Assembly (NCBI RefSeq): GCF_040183065.1
Contig: NC_091120.1
Span: 183,236,396-183,300,395, forward strand
Direction of reading: 5' to 3'
DNA: 64,000 nt
DNA from: Periplaneta americana
Lineage: Eukaryota; Arthropoda; Insecta; Blattodea; Blattidae
Shown here: piece after piece, positions 54,641 to 64,000 of the stretch
How positions within the stretch are numbered: the first letter of the stretch is position 1
Layout of the letters: each line of letters begins with the position of its first letter
Position numbers and translations under genes: made by a program
The notes under the pieces: generated by a model
Told to the model about the DNA's origin: nothing
The model's input: only the letters and a program-made list of their open reading frames with translations
The model's database searches: none

Positions 54641-54669
54641 AGGCTCTAATTTCATGTAACTCTTTATAA

Positions 54670-54675
54670 AATAAA
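54670..54675 (+). terminator. Polyadenylation signal of the lipase gene
   Basis: An AATAAA hexamer lies 30 bp after the stop codon, where a short 3'UTR would end. The sequence after it is AT-rich with no further coding signal. Confidence 0.65.
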
Positions 54676-54849
54676 GCATGTTTAATAACTAAATCATTTT
54701 AAAAAACCGCAAATATTATGTTAATGATTCTTTAAATTTGAATTTATTGAAATTACATAATTTAAAATAGACAGTTTGCAGTCGAAAGAGCAAATGATCG
54801 TGCTTTCAGCAGCTACAGTAACGTATAGGTCTCGCAAGCACGGATTACC

Positions 54850-55695
54850 GACGGAAGGAATGCGAATGAAACACTGCGATAAGGAAAAGCGGGCGAGAGG
54901 ATAGGTCACGAGATAACTTGAATGATATTCAAGAGTACAGTTGGAAGAGAAATGACATTGATACAATCAGTCTTACGTTGTGATAGTTACATTACGACTT
55001 TAGTTTGTTCCATTGTATGTAGATGCGTGTCTTGTATCGCACGGTATTATTATTTCATTCGTAAACATATGTTGCGCGTTTAATTAGTTTCGAATTTTTC
55101 TCTTGCTACGTTGTTTATTTCCACAGCGATGTCCTCATTTGTCCATCTTCTTGGAAGAGACAGTACTTCCGTCGGCCCGTACCTCTCGCCTCCTCATCGT
55201 GCCTACATATATACATCAAAACAGACAGTAACGCCACCACTGCTTTTCGGTAACAGTTTCTTGCGCTAGCTATACAAATCAATCTAAATTTCACAAGATG
55301 ATGTGAAAGGCCTAATTCAAACCGAGTGCATGCGTCTCATAAGAACGTTGTTGAGGCAGGGAATACTGACGGAAGGAATGCGAATGAAACAATGCGATAA
55401 GGAAGAGAGGGAGACAGGAAAGGTCACTAAATAGCTTGAATGATATTCAAGAGTACAGTCGGAAGATAAATGACATCGATAGGATCAGTCTTGCGTTGTG
55501 ATGTTGCGCGTCGAATTTTTCTCTTGCTACGTTCTTTATTTCCATAGCGATGTCCTCATTTGTTCATCTTCTTGGAAGAGACAGTACTGCCATCTGCTCG
55601 CACCTCTCCCCCCTCGGCGTGCCTACATACACAGGTCAAAACAGACAGCAACGCCACCATTGGTTTTCGGTAATCGTTTCTTGCGCGAGCTATAC
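54850..55695. repeat. Tandem duplication of about 0.5 kb downstream of the lipase
   Basis: Both units run from GACGGAAGGAATGCGAATGA through CTTGGAAGAGACAGTACT to GTTTCTTGCGC.AGCTATAC. Unit 1 is about 54850-55275 and unit 2 about 55368-55695. Unit 1 has roughly 80 bp extra after TTGTGATAGTT. No TIR or ORF of note. Confidence 0.75.
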
Positions 55696-55702
55696 CATAA
55701 TA

Positions 55703-56802
55703 CAGGGACATCATTTTATTTTTACTTCAATTTTTATTGTACCTCAGTTTTTTAATGTACTTCACTCCCACCCCTTCTACTAATGGAGTTCAACCCTCCT
55801 GCACACAGATCCAAGACCGCATATACAGTCATAGTAACTTTACGGTCATAGTAAACAGTACGTTCCAAAAATATTTTCGTGTTTTCCAGTGACGAAAGAG
55901 CTTTCAATATTGAATAATTTTCGCACAGGTACTGTCGTCCATTTGCCTACGTCGTATCTCGATTTCACCCACCTGCTTTTATTCGCCAGCTAGTGGCTGG
56001 GCTGTCTTAGCTCTTTTCTCAGAACATTAATTTTTGTTAGGAATTGGACGTCTACGTAATATTATACCACTGTTTAAAACAACTTAAATAAAAGAGCCTC
56101 ATTAAGTAATTAACTGTCACGTGATTTCCTCCCTTTCTACGACTCTACGACATATCCACTTGGACGGACAGTAGATAGCATGTCTGAGTAATTTTATCTT
56201 TTCGGATCGGGTAGAAGTGAAGATAGAATTTACAGTACGTAAGGCACTCTTTTATAGAGTAGGTACAGAATTATTCCAACATGAGTGACTAGTTACGAAG
56301 AACGAAACTGGTAATTGGGATTAGGTACAATAGTCTATAGTGCGAAAATATGCACATTACAACTGAAGCCTGTATCGAAATGAACGGCCACTATTTTCAA
56401 AACTGTGTTTAAATATCCATATTATGATTATTTTTCAATTTAACTTCATTCTCTATATTGTATGCTAATGTGCTGTAGACAGTATAATATAGATTGCATA
56501 ATGAATACGTCCACATGGACAGCTCAGTTCATGAGTAAAAACACTCATTGTTAATACTGTACTGTATTTTGATTAAACAAAAACCTAATGAAAACGATCA
56601 AACTCAAAAGCGCGATATTTCCTAGTTTACGTAAATGGATGAACTATTTTTCTTCCCTCCTATACCTAGAAAAGTGATTTGTTTGTATATTACGCCAGTA
56701 TCATCGAACTCCAGTCGTGGAAGGGGGTAGACAACGGCGTTGATCCAAAGGTATAGCCAGGTTAATATTAAAAATGTTGGTAAAAATAAAATGATGTCCC
56801 TG
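55703..56802 (+). mobile_element. 1 kb mariner-type element, copy C
   Basis: TA on both sides (55701-55702, 56803-56804). CAGGGACATCATTTTATTTT at the left, the inverse at the right. It is colinear with copy A through most of its length (for example CACTTGGACGGACAGTAGATA) and about 100 bp longer. Confidence 0.82.
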
Positions 56803-57036
56803 TACTATAAGTTAAGTAATATCACTCAAATTGTAATTCAGTATTCAAAGGAAAAAGATACTGATAAAAAAAAAAAAGAAAATAAGTACTCGCCATTGAT
56901 TAAAAGAATTAGTAAGCTTTTCTTTAAAAATAACTGCATTTTGTTTGAAAGTCCTCACACTAAATAGACATGTCCTTGTGCCGAGTACCCTCTTCAATGT
57001 TCTCTTTTGCGTCATTTTACAAAAATATTCGTAAAC

Positions 57037-57040
<4 letters not shown>

Positions 57041-57098
<58 letters not shown>

Positions 57099-57100
57099 CA
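57041..57100. repeat. ATT trinucleotide array
   Basis: About 19 ATT units directly before a tRNA-like SINE. Confidence 0.9.
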
Positions 57101-57260
57101 GTGTCTCAAGTCGTAACTGCGTGGTCTAAGGCGCCACGTCTTGGACTAGCGTTACAGAATAAGCGCTAGATCGAGTCTACTGTACATGGGCGAGGAAATA
57201 TTTTCATGAAATTTCGGCCAGTGTATTTGATCGGTGCCCAGCTACTGTAGCAAATGCAAT
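57101..57260 (+). mobile_element. tRNA-derived SINE family D (Leu/Ser-like head)
   Basis: GTCTCAAGTCGTAACTGCG, TGGTCTAAGGCGC resembles a box A. A long-variable-arm-like segment follows, then box-B-like AGATCGAGTCT. The body includes GAAATTTCGGCCAGTGTAT. The box B departs from consensus and no TSD was found. Confidence 0.5.
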
Positions 57261-58707
57261 TTTTTCGCTCACTCGTAATCGTTCGAAAGTTCCACACTCG
57301 AGAGCGTCTCCTTCGAGAGAAAAGCGCTTTAAATCATGTTAAGTAGCTCACTATACTCGCGTGGAAGATGTGCAGGAAACTACCGGGAATCGTTTGCATT
57401 TTTACTCGGAAGCGCACACAGCCTACAGTACTCTTTACTGTGACCTAAATGAGTTAGATATGTTTTGTGGGATAATGAAGGATAAAATTATAAGAGAACA
57501 ATATTTCGTTCTGACTTGTCATTCTATTAAAGTCCCGACGCTGTTATTCCCGGCGTGACTCCTCCTCTTTGCTTACTTCTTAGGAAGTGAAGGCTCTATA
57601 AAGTCTAGGTAGGTAGTATCGTTCGCCATTTTTGTTCTTTCGTTGCCGAGCTATCATACGAGGAATCTATTTGCCACACCGTTAAACATTATCATGTCGC
57701 AGCTCCTATGATAATAAATCAAACGCACTGTAATTCAGCAAATAATTGAGCGGCAAATAACGTCCTCGTGTGCTTTCTGCGAACGCCAACGAAAGAGCCA
57801 AAAGGCGGGCGATTATATTAAGTATTTATCGAGCCTTAGGAAATGCATGACGTCTTCCTCAGCGAATCACAAGACGCACACATTTAAATGTAGCTGAACT
57901 GCAACGCGATTGGCTGCCGGAAATTAGAGCGACGGGACTATAATTACATTTTGTGCGCATTTTACATCCTGCCAACAATGAGTCCTCCAGACTAGTGCCA
58001 GCTCAGTGTGAAATCAGATTTCGAACCGATTGATGTGATAGTGAATGTGATTATTTCCGAAGTGTCCAATATATTCTTGATCTACTTCATTCAATTTTGA
58101 AGAAATATGCCGCGTAAAACTCCACGCGGATGAAGACCATTTTGCATAGAACATAGAGCCTACAAAGTAATACACACTTTCAATACTTTAGTCTATATTT
58201 ATATAAAATTCTCTAGTTCCTAAAACTGTATAGTTTGTATTTCAAATTTGAAAGTGGTGTGTTAAGAAAAATCTGGAGTTTTTAACTAAAGTTTATAGGG
58301 TTTTTTGAGTTTGTGGAACGGTAAATGGAATTCTGAGTTGGCAACACTGGACATGAATTTTACATGCCGCTAGATGGCATTGGGATAAGCGGACTGGCCA
58401 ATAGATGGTACCATTCCAATGTATCAAAAAGTCCAATGTTAAATTATTCTGGGGGAAAAATCGTATTAGTTATAATCAACTATTATGAAACTGTAAGTCT
58501 TCAATTTTGCATACTATTGTATTATTGGTTTTTATTTTTTATTTATTTATTTATTTTAATTATGTATTTAATTTCCAGTTTTGAGCCATTTCTTGTAATA
58601 CTTTCTTATTGCCAATTGTTGTTAGTAAATAATGCATTTCATTCGTAAATTTCAAGTCATCTCTTAATATAACTATTTATTGCTTTTAAAATAATGTGTT
58701 TAATAAC

Positions 58708-58711
<4 letters not shown>
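57261..58711. other. Downstream flank, no gene recognised
   Basis: Locally GC-richer around 57600-57960 than its surroundings (GAACGCCAACGAAAGAGCCA, CAACGCGATTGGCTGCCGG), which may be part of an unrecognised repeat. The open frames are short and lack family features. Confidence 0.4.

Positions 58712-58750
<39 letters not shown>
58712..58750. repeat. TA dinucleotide array
   Basis: An uninterrupted (TA)n of about 38 bp. Confidence 0.9.
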
Positions 58751-58751
<1 letters not shown>

Positions 58752-59206
58752 TCCTATAACCATTACAGGTTGCCATTAACAAAGAGTACCATGATACAAT
58801 AAGTATAGAGAAATGTCTTGAGGCTTTATGAAGCATATTTAGTTGTTACTGTGAAAAATAACGAATTGAAATAGATTGAAACACAAAATAATATACGAAA
58901 TACCGTCAAGAAGATGTGAATTACAGTCATGGTCCCTTTGAATGATGCCTGAAAATAGCTATTAATCCTTTGCGTGCTTGTTTTTTTAAAATAATGTGTT
59001 TAATCTGTAACTACAGTCAGTGTATTGTTATTAGTATCTCTTTGTTGTTACCTATTGCTTTAAAAAGAATGTGTTTAATTTGTAATCTTAAGTCATTTTT
59101 TTCTACTATTCCTTTACTGTACTGTTTACATTTGTTTTTCAATCTTTTGTATTGCCCCTGCCATTATACATTGCCCTTCAAGAATTTCGGTATTTGTTAG
59201 TTGTAA

Positions 59207-59583
59207 AGGCCCATTCACAATGAAAATTAAACATAACCGTAACATAAACACAGAAGTTTGCACCCAGGCTACCAAATGGGATCATTCACAATGATTCACA
59301 TAAGCATTGACATAAACATTACCGTAAGACGTTAACATGAAAGTTTGCAAACTCCAAACTTACATGCTTATGCTTACGTGATTTGCAAACAGAACACAAT
59401 CGTGAAGCGCTGAAGTATACGACAGAATATGAGGAAATGGCGTCGTTGTTATGTTTCCATGGTTACCAAGTATGTTTGCGGTTATGTTTATGTTCCCATC
59501 GTGAATGATGGTGATTTTACCGTAACGTTTATATTCTTAAGTTAACGCTTACGTTTTGTTTAATTTTCATTATGAATGAGCCT
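59207..59583. mobile_element. Short PIF/Harbinger-type MITE
   Basis: TAA on both sides (59204-59206, 59584-59586) and TIR AGGCCCATTCACAATGAAAA versus AGGCTCATTCATAATGAAAA. 377 bp, non-coding. Confidence 0.75.
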
Positions 59584-59917
59584 TAAGTCATTACTTGTGT
59601 TATATTTTAATTATTGTAGTTGTTCGTGAATCATGTATGTAACTTGTCACTGTAAATCATTGCTTGTAATATCTCTTTATTACTCTTAACTGTTTCATTG
59701 TTCATGAATTAGTATTAATTTGAAAGTGAAAGTGAAACTTTGAAACGGTTAGACATTCTTGTATACCTTTTATATTGATTATTCCTCAAACATCTCCTTA
59801 ATCTTTAACAGGAGCCATTCTTCCACTAATGTGCATGCTTCTACATAATTCATGAAAATTGTAACTGTGACCGCTATTTTAAGTTATCACTTTACTATTG
59901 TTTATTGGTTATAAAAT

Positions 59918-60133
59918 ATGTATTTTGATGCCAACTATAACCCTAATATACCTCAGGGTGAAATAGAGTTTATTAAATTGGATAATAAAAAAATCCAAAC
60001 AGAATCAGGGTACGAATTAACGGGGGAAAGAGGGATGGGGGATTTCCCCCCTGTTGAAAAGTTATCCCCCTCTCATAAATTCATATTAACACCCCCGCCA
60101 GGGATAACTTCTATCCTCTCTCACAAAAAATAG
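59918..60133 (+). other. ORF of unknown origin (71 codons)
   Basis: MYFDANYNPNIPQGEIEFIK and KLSPSHKFILTPPPGITSIL give a hydrophilic, Pro-rich peptide I do not recognise. GC and C-run content are higher than in the flanks. A second open stretch, 60337-60576 (IRIPVTQEIAREEYRKNPSS), and a basic one, 61367-61588 (KKNRILNRIDIPESRNKPLK), follow. They could be fragments of one mobile element or chance frames. Confidence 0.2.
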
Positions 60134-60738
60134 TTCTTTCAATACTACTTTATAAAGTACAGTATAAAGTAAGCAAAGAAAATAATATTGATGTATTATC
60201 ATCACCGGCAAGCTGACAACAATCAATAACTTAGGAATTACACATCTTATCTTAAGCCTGCTCATGGATATAATTATTATTATGATCAAGATGCAAGACA
60301 AGCAACTCAGTACGACCAAGCGTTGAGCCGTATTGAATGAGGATAATAATAATTTTATGTAACTTATGGTACGCTCTATCTAGAAGTCTATCCCCCCCAT
60401 CAGAAATCTTAATTCGCATCCCAGTGACTCAGGAGATTGCGAGGGAAGAATATCGAAAGAACCCATCGTCAGCAAATTCCACTCAGGCGGTGAACTCTAA
60501 GGCAGCGGCAGCACCATCTAGTAGACGACCAGTAATGACGTCACCCCAAGGCCAAGTCAGATGGCAACAGAATTGAGAAAGGCAAAGGGGAGAGAGAGGA
60601 ATGCTGAACCGACGAAAGAAGAGACTGGTGAACGAGGAAGTGAATTAAGTGCGGGGAATAGAAGGGGAAGTATTGAGTGTGTAAAGCGTGCCAGGAGTGC
60701 GTAAAGAGGGGACAATAGTGGAGAAAAACCTGTCTATA

Positions 60739-60988
60739 TTTATTTTTATTGGGTTATTTTACGACGCTGTATCAACATCTAGGTTATTTAGCGTCTGAAT
60801 GAAATGAAGGTGATAATGCCGGTGAAATGAGTCCGGGGTCCAACACCGAAAGTTACCCAGCATTTGCTCATATTGGGTTGAGGGAAAACCCCGGAAAAAA
60901 ACCTCAACCAGGTAACTTGCCCCGGTTCGAACCCGGGCCACCTGGTTTCGCGGCCAGACGCGCTGTCCGTTACTCCACAGGTGTGGAC
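60739..60988 (-). mobile_element. SINE family A, copy 4
   Basis: An exact 15 bp TSD AAAAACCTGTCTATA (60724-60738, 60989-61003). Head GGAGTAACGGACAGCG, box B GGTTCGAACC, and the usual body and tail. The perfect TSD marks it as a young insertion. A 9 bp deletion next to box B removes GGTCGGGGC-type sequence found in copy 3. Confidence 0.88.
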
Positions 60989-61003
60989 AAAAACCTGTCT
61001 ATA

Positions 61004-62413
61004 ATCTGAGGAAATGATGCATCAGTGGGTTGAAATAATAGTAGGTTCAGCTAGGTAATGGATAAATGGAAGTGAACTGTTCTACTCTTTTCAGTGTTAA
61101 ATATTGTTATAAATAAAGTGAAAGCAATGTTGCTAGGGTACGAGCGCTAATGTGTTGTGTGAGAAGAGTTTAGACAGTGAATATAATAATAATTCAAGTT
61201 ATTTAGTGAAATAGTCAACAAGGGTTAGGTCTTATATATTAAATAAGTTATATGTATTGTTATTTAAAGTATTAAGTTAGTTATGGAAGTAGGAATGATT
61301 TTTAAGGGAACTGAGAATAAGAGAAGGGAAGTAGAATAGTAGTGAATAAAGTAAAAGGATGGTCAAGTGAAAGTGAAGGCACATGAAGGACATAACAAGA
61401 ACAGGCTTCAAGTGTCAAAATACGTCTTGTTTAAAGTTGTAAATAGTGCAAGTAAGGGAATGCTGGCCCGAATACAGAAATGTGAAGGACCAGCAGGACC
61501 GAAGATTTTGAGAAAAAAAAATCGCATCCTGAACAGAATAGACATTCCAGAGTCGCGAAACAAGCCCTTGAAGTTAAAGCGACTATAAATAAGACCTAAG
61601 AAAAAAAAAATGATACTTGAATAGTATCAGCAACGTTCGTCTGGCAGCACTTCTAACCAAGTCCCCTGGATGCTACCAGCTGGGCGTGCGGCTTTATCAT
61701 CTTAATTATTCACTACCGGCATTTCGCCTTGTGAGACTATCTTTCTTCCTACGTATACCAATTAAAGGTGGTATTTACCATTGCCTTCAGTGTTTTTTGT
61801 GGGTTGCTATACTGGTCGTTATATCCGCAGTTCTCGGCTGCAAACCCAGCCGAAGACGATGGGCTTTAGAGAGCTATAAGAATCCCTAGCATTCCTTCGG
61901 GAGAAGAGTAAAACTGTGAGTCCCATTTAGTAGATTTAATGCATGTGAAAGAACCCTGTACCTGAAAGAGGGCACGGAGGCAAAATATGGTGGCTATTAC
62001 TCGCGGGGGCGGTAAACTGCACACACGTTTCAGGTATATGACCTAAAAGAAGGTAATTTACACACATGTAATTTGCACACACCGATTTTGGGTATGTAAT
62101 CTGCACACGCAAACAACCTAGGTAATAAAAATAGGATGTAAATTGCGCACAGAGCTACAATGGCATGTATTTATTTACCTTGAACATACTCACTATTACA
62201 ATAGTAAGTATTAATCAATATTTTTTTATTGGTAGATGGTATTTTTCTCTCTTAATGAATTCCACTCGGGATATATGCCCCTCATTAAAATCTTTTATAT
62301 TTCTCTCCATAGTTTCTTTCCTCCTTAAGGAGCACTTATTTTTAACTTTTGTAGCAGTGGATATCCTCTGAATGTTCACGTATGTGTCTATTTGAAATTC
62401 AATTAACCTATTT
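61004..62413. other. Downstream flank; iterated TTGCACAC motif at 62010-62155
   Basis: No gene recognised. At 62010-62155 a degenerate 14-mer like GTAATTTGCACACA recurs about five times at irregular spacing. A GTGAAAGAACCCTG motif at 61943-61956 recalls the SINE at 1594, but no head was found. Confidence 0.4.
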
Positions 62414-64000
62414 GTAATAGTAATATACGTTACAAGAGCGGTATGTTGACGTTTTCATGGTCGAGGAAAAGATTGAAAAAGCGAAACGTAGTTGAGCTTT
62501 TTTAATTTCCGAAAACATGAAAACAAACATACCGCTCGTGTATCGTACATTATTTTGTGCGAAGATCGTTTATTACATACCTGAAAGACGAATTTCTAAT
62601 TAGTTGCAATGAAATCTCCATGTTGGTTTCTGTTTAATGATTGGAAACTTCGGAAAACCAAAATATCTTTCTTCAACATTGTTGCTATAAAATGTTTTCT
62701 GTGTTTACTATTCTCCAGCAGGCCGTGATATGCGTCTGTCTTTCCCCCCCCCCCCAGTCTATAAATGCGAACTTAAAACAAACGGTAAGGTTATGTAATA
62801 ATTTATTTTTCATTTTAATATTTTAACAATATTATTTATATAACATATTGCAGTAATAACATTCGCATCTGGAATCTTGTTGATTTTTTCACGGCTTCCT
62901 TAATGTTACTTGTATCAGGAATGCAATAAGTTTCGTGGAGTAGTAGACTTTACTTAATTTTTGCAAATATTTAAAAACAATAATTAACATTGCAATTTAG
63001 GTGAAATTGCAGTGGCAAGTTTCCTATTTATAATTATTACTATGTTAATCGTCTCTAAAAATAATATTGTGACAGCGATGTGAGATTCGAACTCACGACC
63101 AGCGTCCCGCAAGAGAGAAGATCGCGCGGAGCACTTTGGAATGGCGCGCGGCTGGAAAGGGGAAAGGAGCCTACACGCGAGGGGAGGCTGCGCGCGCAGC
63201 TGCTATTTAACGCAGTGAATGTGGAACGACCTTCCCAACTATTCCAGAAGTCCGTCGAAGTGGAGATATCGAGATAATTCTCTACACACCTGTAGAAATT
63301 TCTCGCAACTATGATTTTGCTATAAAAGAGCAAGCGCCAGCGAACTAGGGCAGAGTTTTCAGTTATTCAGTCAGTGAGTAAGCCAGAGCAAGCAAGCCAG
63401 ACTTGTGTGCCGAAGTTCGACTCGAGTGTGCGTCCGCATCTGCGTCAGCATCCGAAGGCCTGAGTTCGAGTGCAGTGGACCGCAGTTGGAGGGACCTGAG
63501 TTCGAGTGCAGTGGACCGCAGTTGGAGGGACCCGAGTTCGAGTACAGTGAACTGTCTCTGAAGGTCTGTGGTTCGAGATACCGTGAACTCGAGTGACTGA
63601 GATAGAAGAACTGTGAACTGAGAACTGGTAGTTCTGATTTGTAAATAGTGCTTTGTAAATATTAGTTAAGATTAACAGTTCATTGTTGTGCGTAATAGTC
63701 CAAGTAAATTGTCATTGTCGTCGGTGGAGTGCTATAACGAATACTGTGTTGAGTGAAGATCCAATTGTTGACGAGAGCGTTTAAGGTGAATTGTAGAAAG
63801 GAATTATTGTTGTGACGAATAAATTACATTGTTGTTACTAATAAAATTCACAATATGTTAAAAGCCTAAAGCAGTAAAATGAATGTCGCGCTTAAGCGGT
63901 AAGAAGAGGGAAATTGTTATGTGTGTTACGTTGGGAATACTGAATGTGGTATTTCACACTTACCGCGTATTGATTCTGTGCGGAAAACAAGCAAATACGC
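62414..64000. repeat. Second copy of the palindromic repeat (runs off the window)
   Basis: Colinear with 2694-3490: hairpin (62414-62548), poly-C tract, GGAATCTTGTTGATTTTTTC block and TTAAGCGGTAAGAAGAGGG. Interrupted by the LTR at 63068-63852. Similarity is high, so the two copies are related recently. The terminal repeat lies outside the window or is lost. Confidence 0.85.
63068..63852 (+). mobile_element. Solo LTR (Gypsy-like by TSD length)
   Basis: 785 bp starting TGTGACAGCG and ending AAATTCACA, flanked by ATAT (63064-63067, 63853-63856). The uninterrupted sequence AAATAATATGTTAAAAGCC exists at 3338-3356, confirming the insertion. It has a TATA-like GCTATAAAAGAG (63320-63331), AATAAA signals near its end and a 36 bp tandem unit (GAGTTCGAGTGCAGTGGACC...) repeated between 63462 and 63550. 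No internal region follows, so it is a solo LTR left by recombination. Confidence 0.8.

Noticed and set aside
58364-58648. 94-residue ORF with hydrophobic C-terminus
   Set aside because: AT-rich low-complexity translation (TTTATT run), no family similarity.
1-64000. CRISPR arrays, operons, or prokaryotic elements
   Set aside because: No regular spacer arrays or closely packed genes; all splice and repeat evidence points to an animal nuclear genome.
1-64000. Endogenous viral insertions
   Set aside because: Apart from the solo LTR, no frame showed recognisable viral capsid, polymerase or envelope motifs.

Overview
The window looks like an AT-rich insect nuclear genome with large introns. Five or more tRNA-headed SINE families, PIF/Harbinger, hAT and mariner relics, Penelope-like debris and a Jockey-type LINE suggest a large-genome insect. 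A cockroach or termite (Blattodea) is my best guess, but this is inference and I cannot name a species. There is no prokaryotic gene organisation, no CRISPR array, no rRNA and no convincing functional tRNA gene.

One host gene is recognisable: an acid-lipase-family gene on the + strand, positions 4470-54640. It has eight coding exons (4470-4565, 14610-14814, 23442-23559, 24401-24647, 27319-27474, 43962-44046, 50086-50228, 54482-54640). All junctions are GT-AG and the exon phases agree. Together they encode 402 residues with a signal peptide and a complete Ser-Asp-His triad. About 1.2 kb of coding sequence is spread over 50 kb, and most of the difference is transposon.

Upstream flank (1-4469): a PIF/Harbinger-type MITE, a tRNA-derived SINE and a 2.25 kb TIR element with internal palindromes. 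Intron 1: a Helitron 37 nt after exon 1, an internally deleted hAT with perfect 8 bp TSDs, a Penelope-like inverted-repeat element holding two later insertions, and a reverse-transcriptase relic split by a TTAA-flanked piggyBac-type MITE. Intron 2: a Penelope-like relic with a GIY-YIG domain, a hAT C-terminus, a non-LTR endonuclease fragment of the restriction-like type, a fold-back SINE cluster and a 1 kb mariner-type element. Intron 4: a Harbinger MITE with a Myb/SANT-like N-terminus. Intron 5 (16.5 kb): two DD41D mariners (one with 309 bp TIRs), a SINE, a second Harbinger MITE copy, and a full-length LINE (37967-43727) with two open ORFs, a poly(A) tail and a 10 bp TSD. Intron 6: a TIR-bounded 2.3 kb segment with hAT and DUF7869-like pseudogenes, and several SINEs. 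Intron 7: another 1 kb mariner-type copy and a TIR element lodged between two TATG arrays.

Downstream flank (54641-64000): a tandem duplication, a third copy of the 1 kb mariner-type element, SINEs, a short Harbinger-type MITE, and a second copy of the upstream palindromic repeat that now carries a solo LTR. Nesting gives relative ages: the LINE, the solo LTR and the SINEs look young, and the hAT and Penelope-like relics look old. Apart from the lipase, almost everything here is mobile DNA and not a cooperating pathway.
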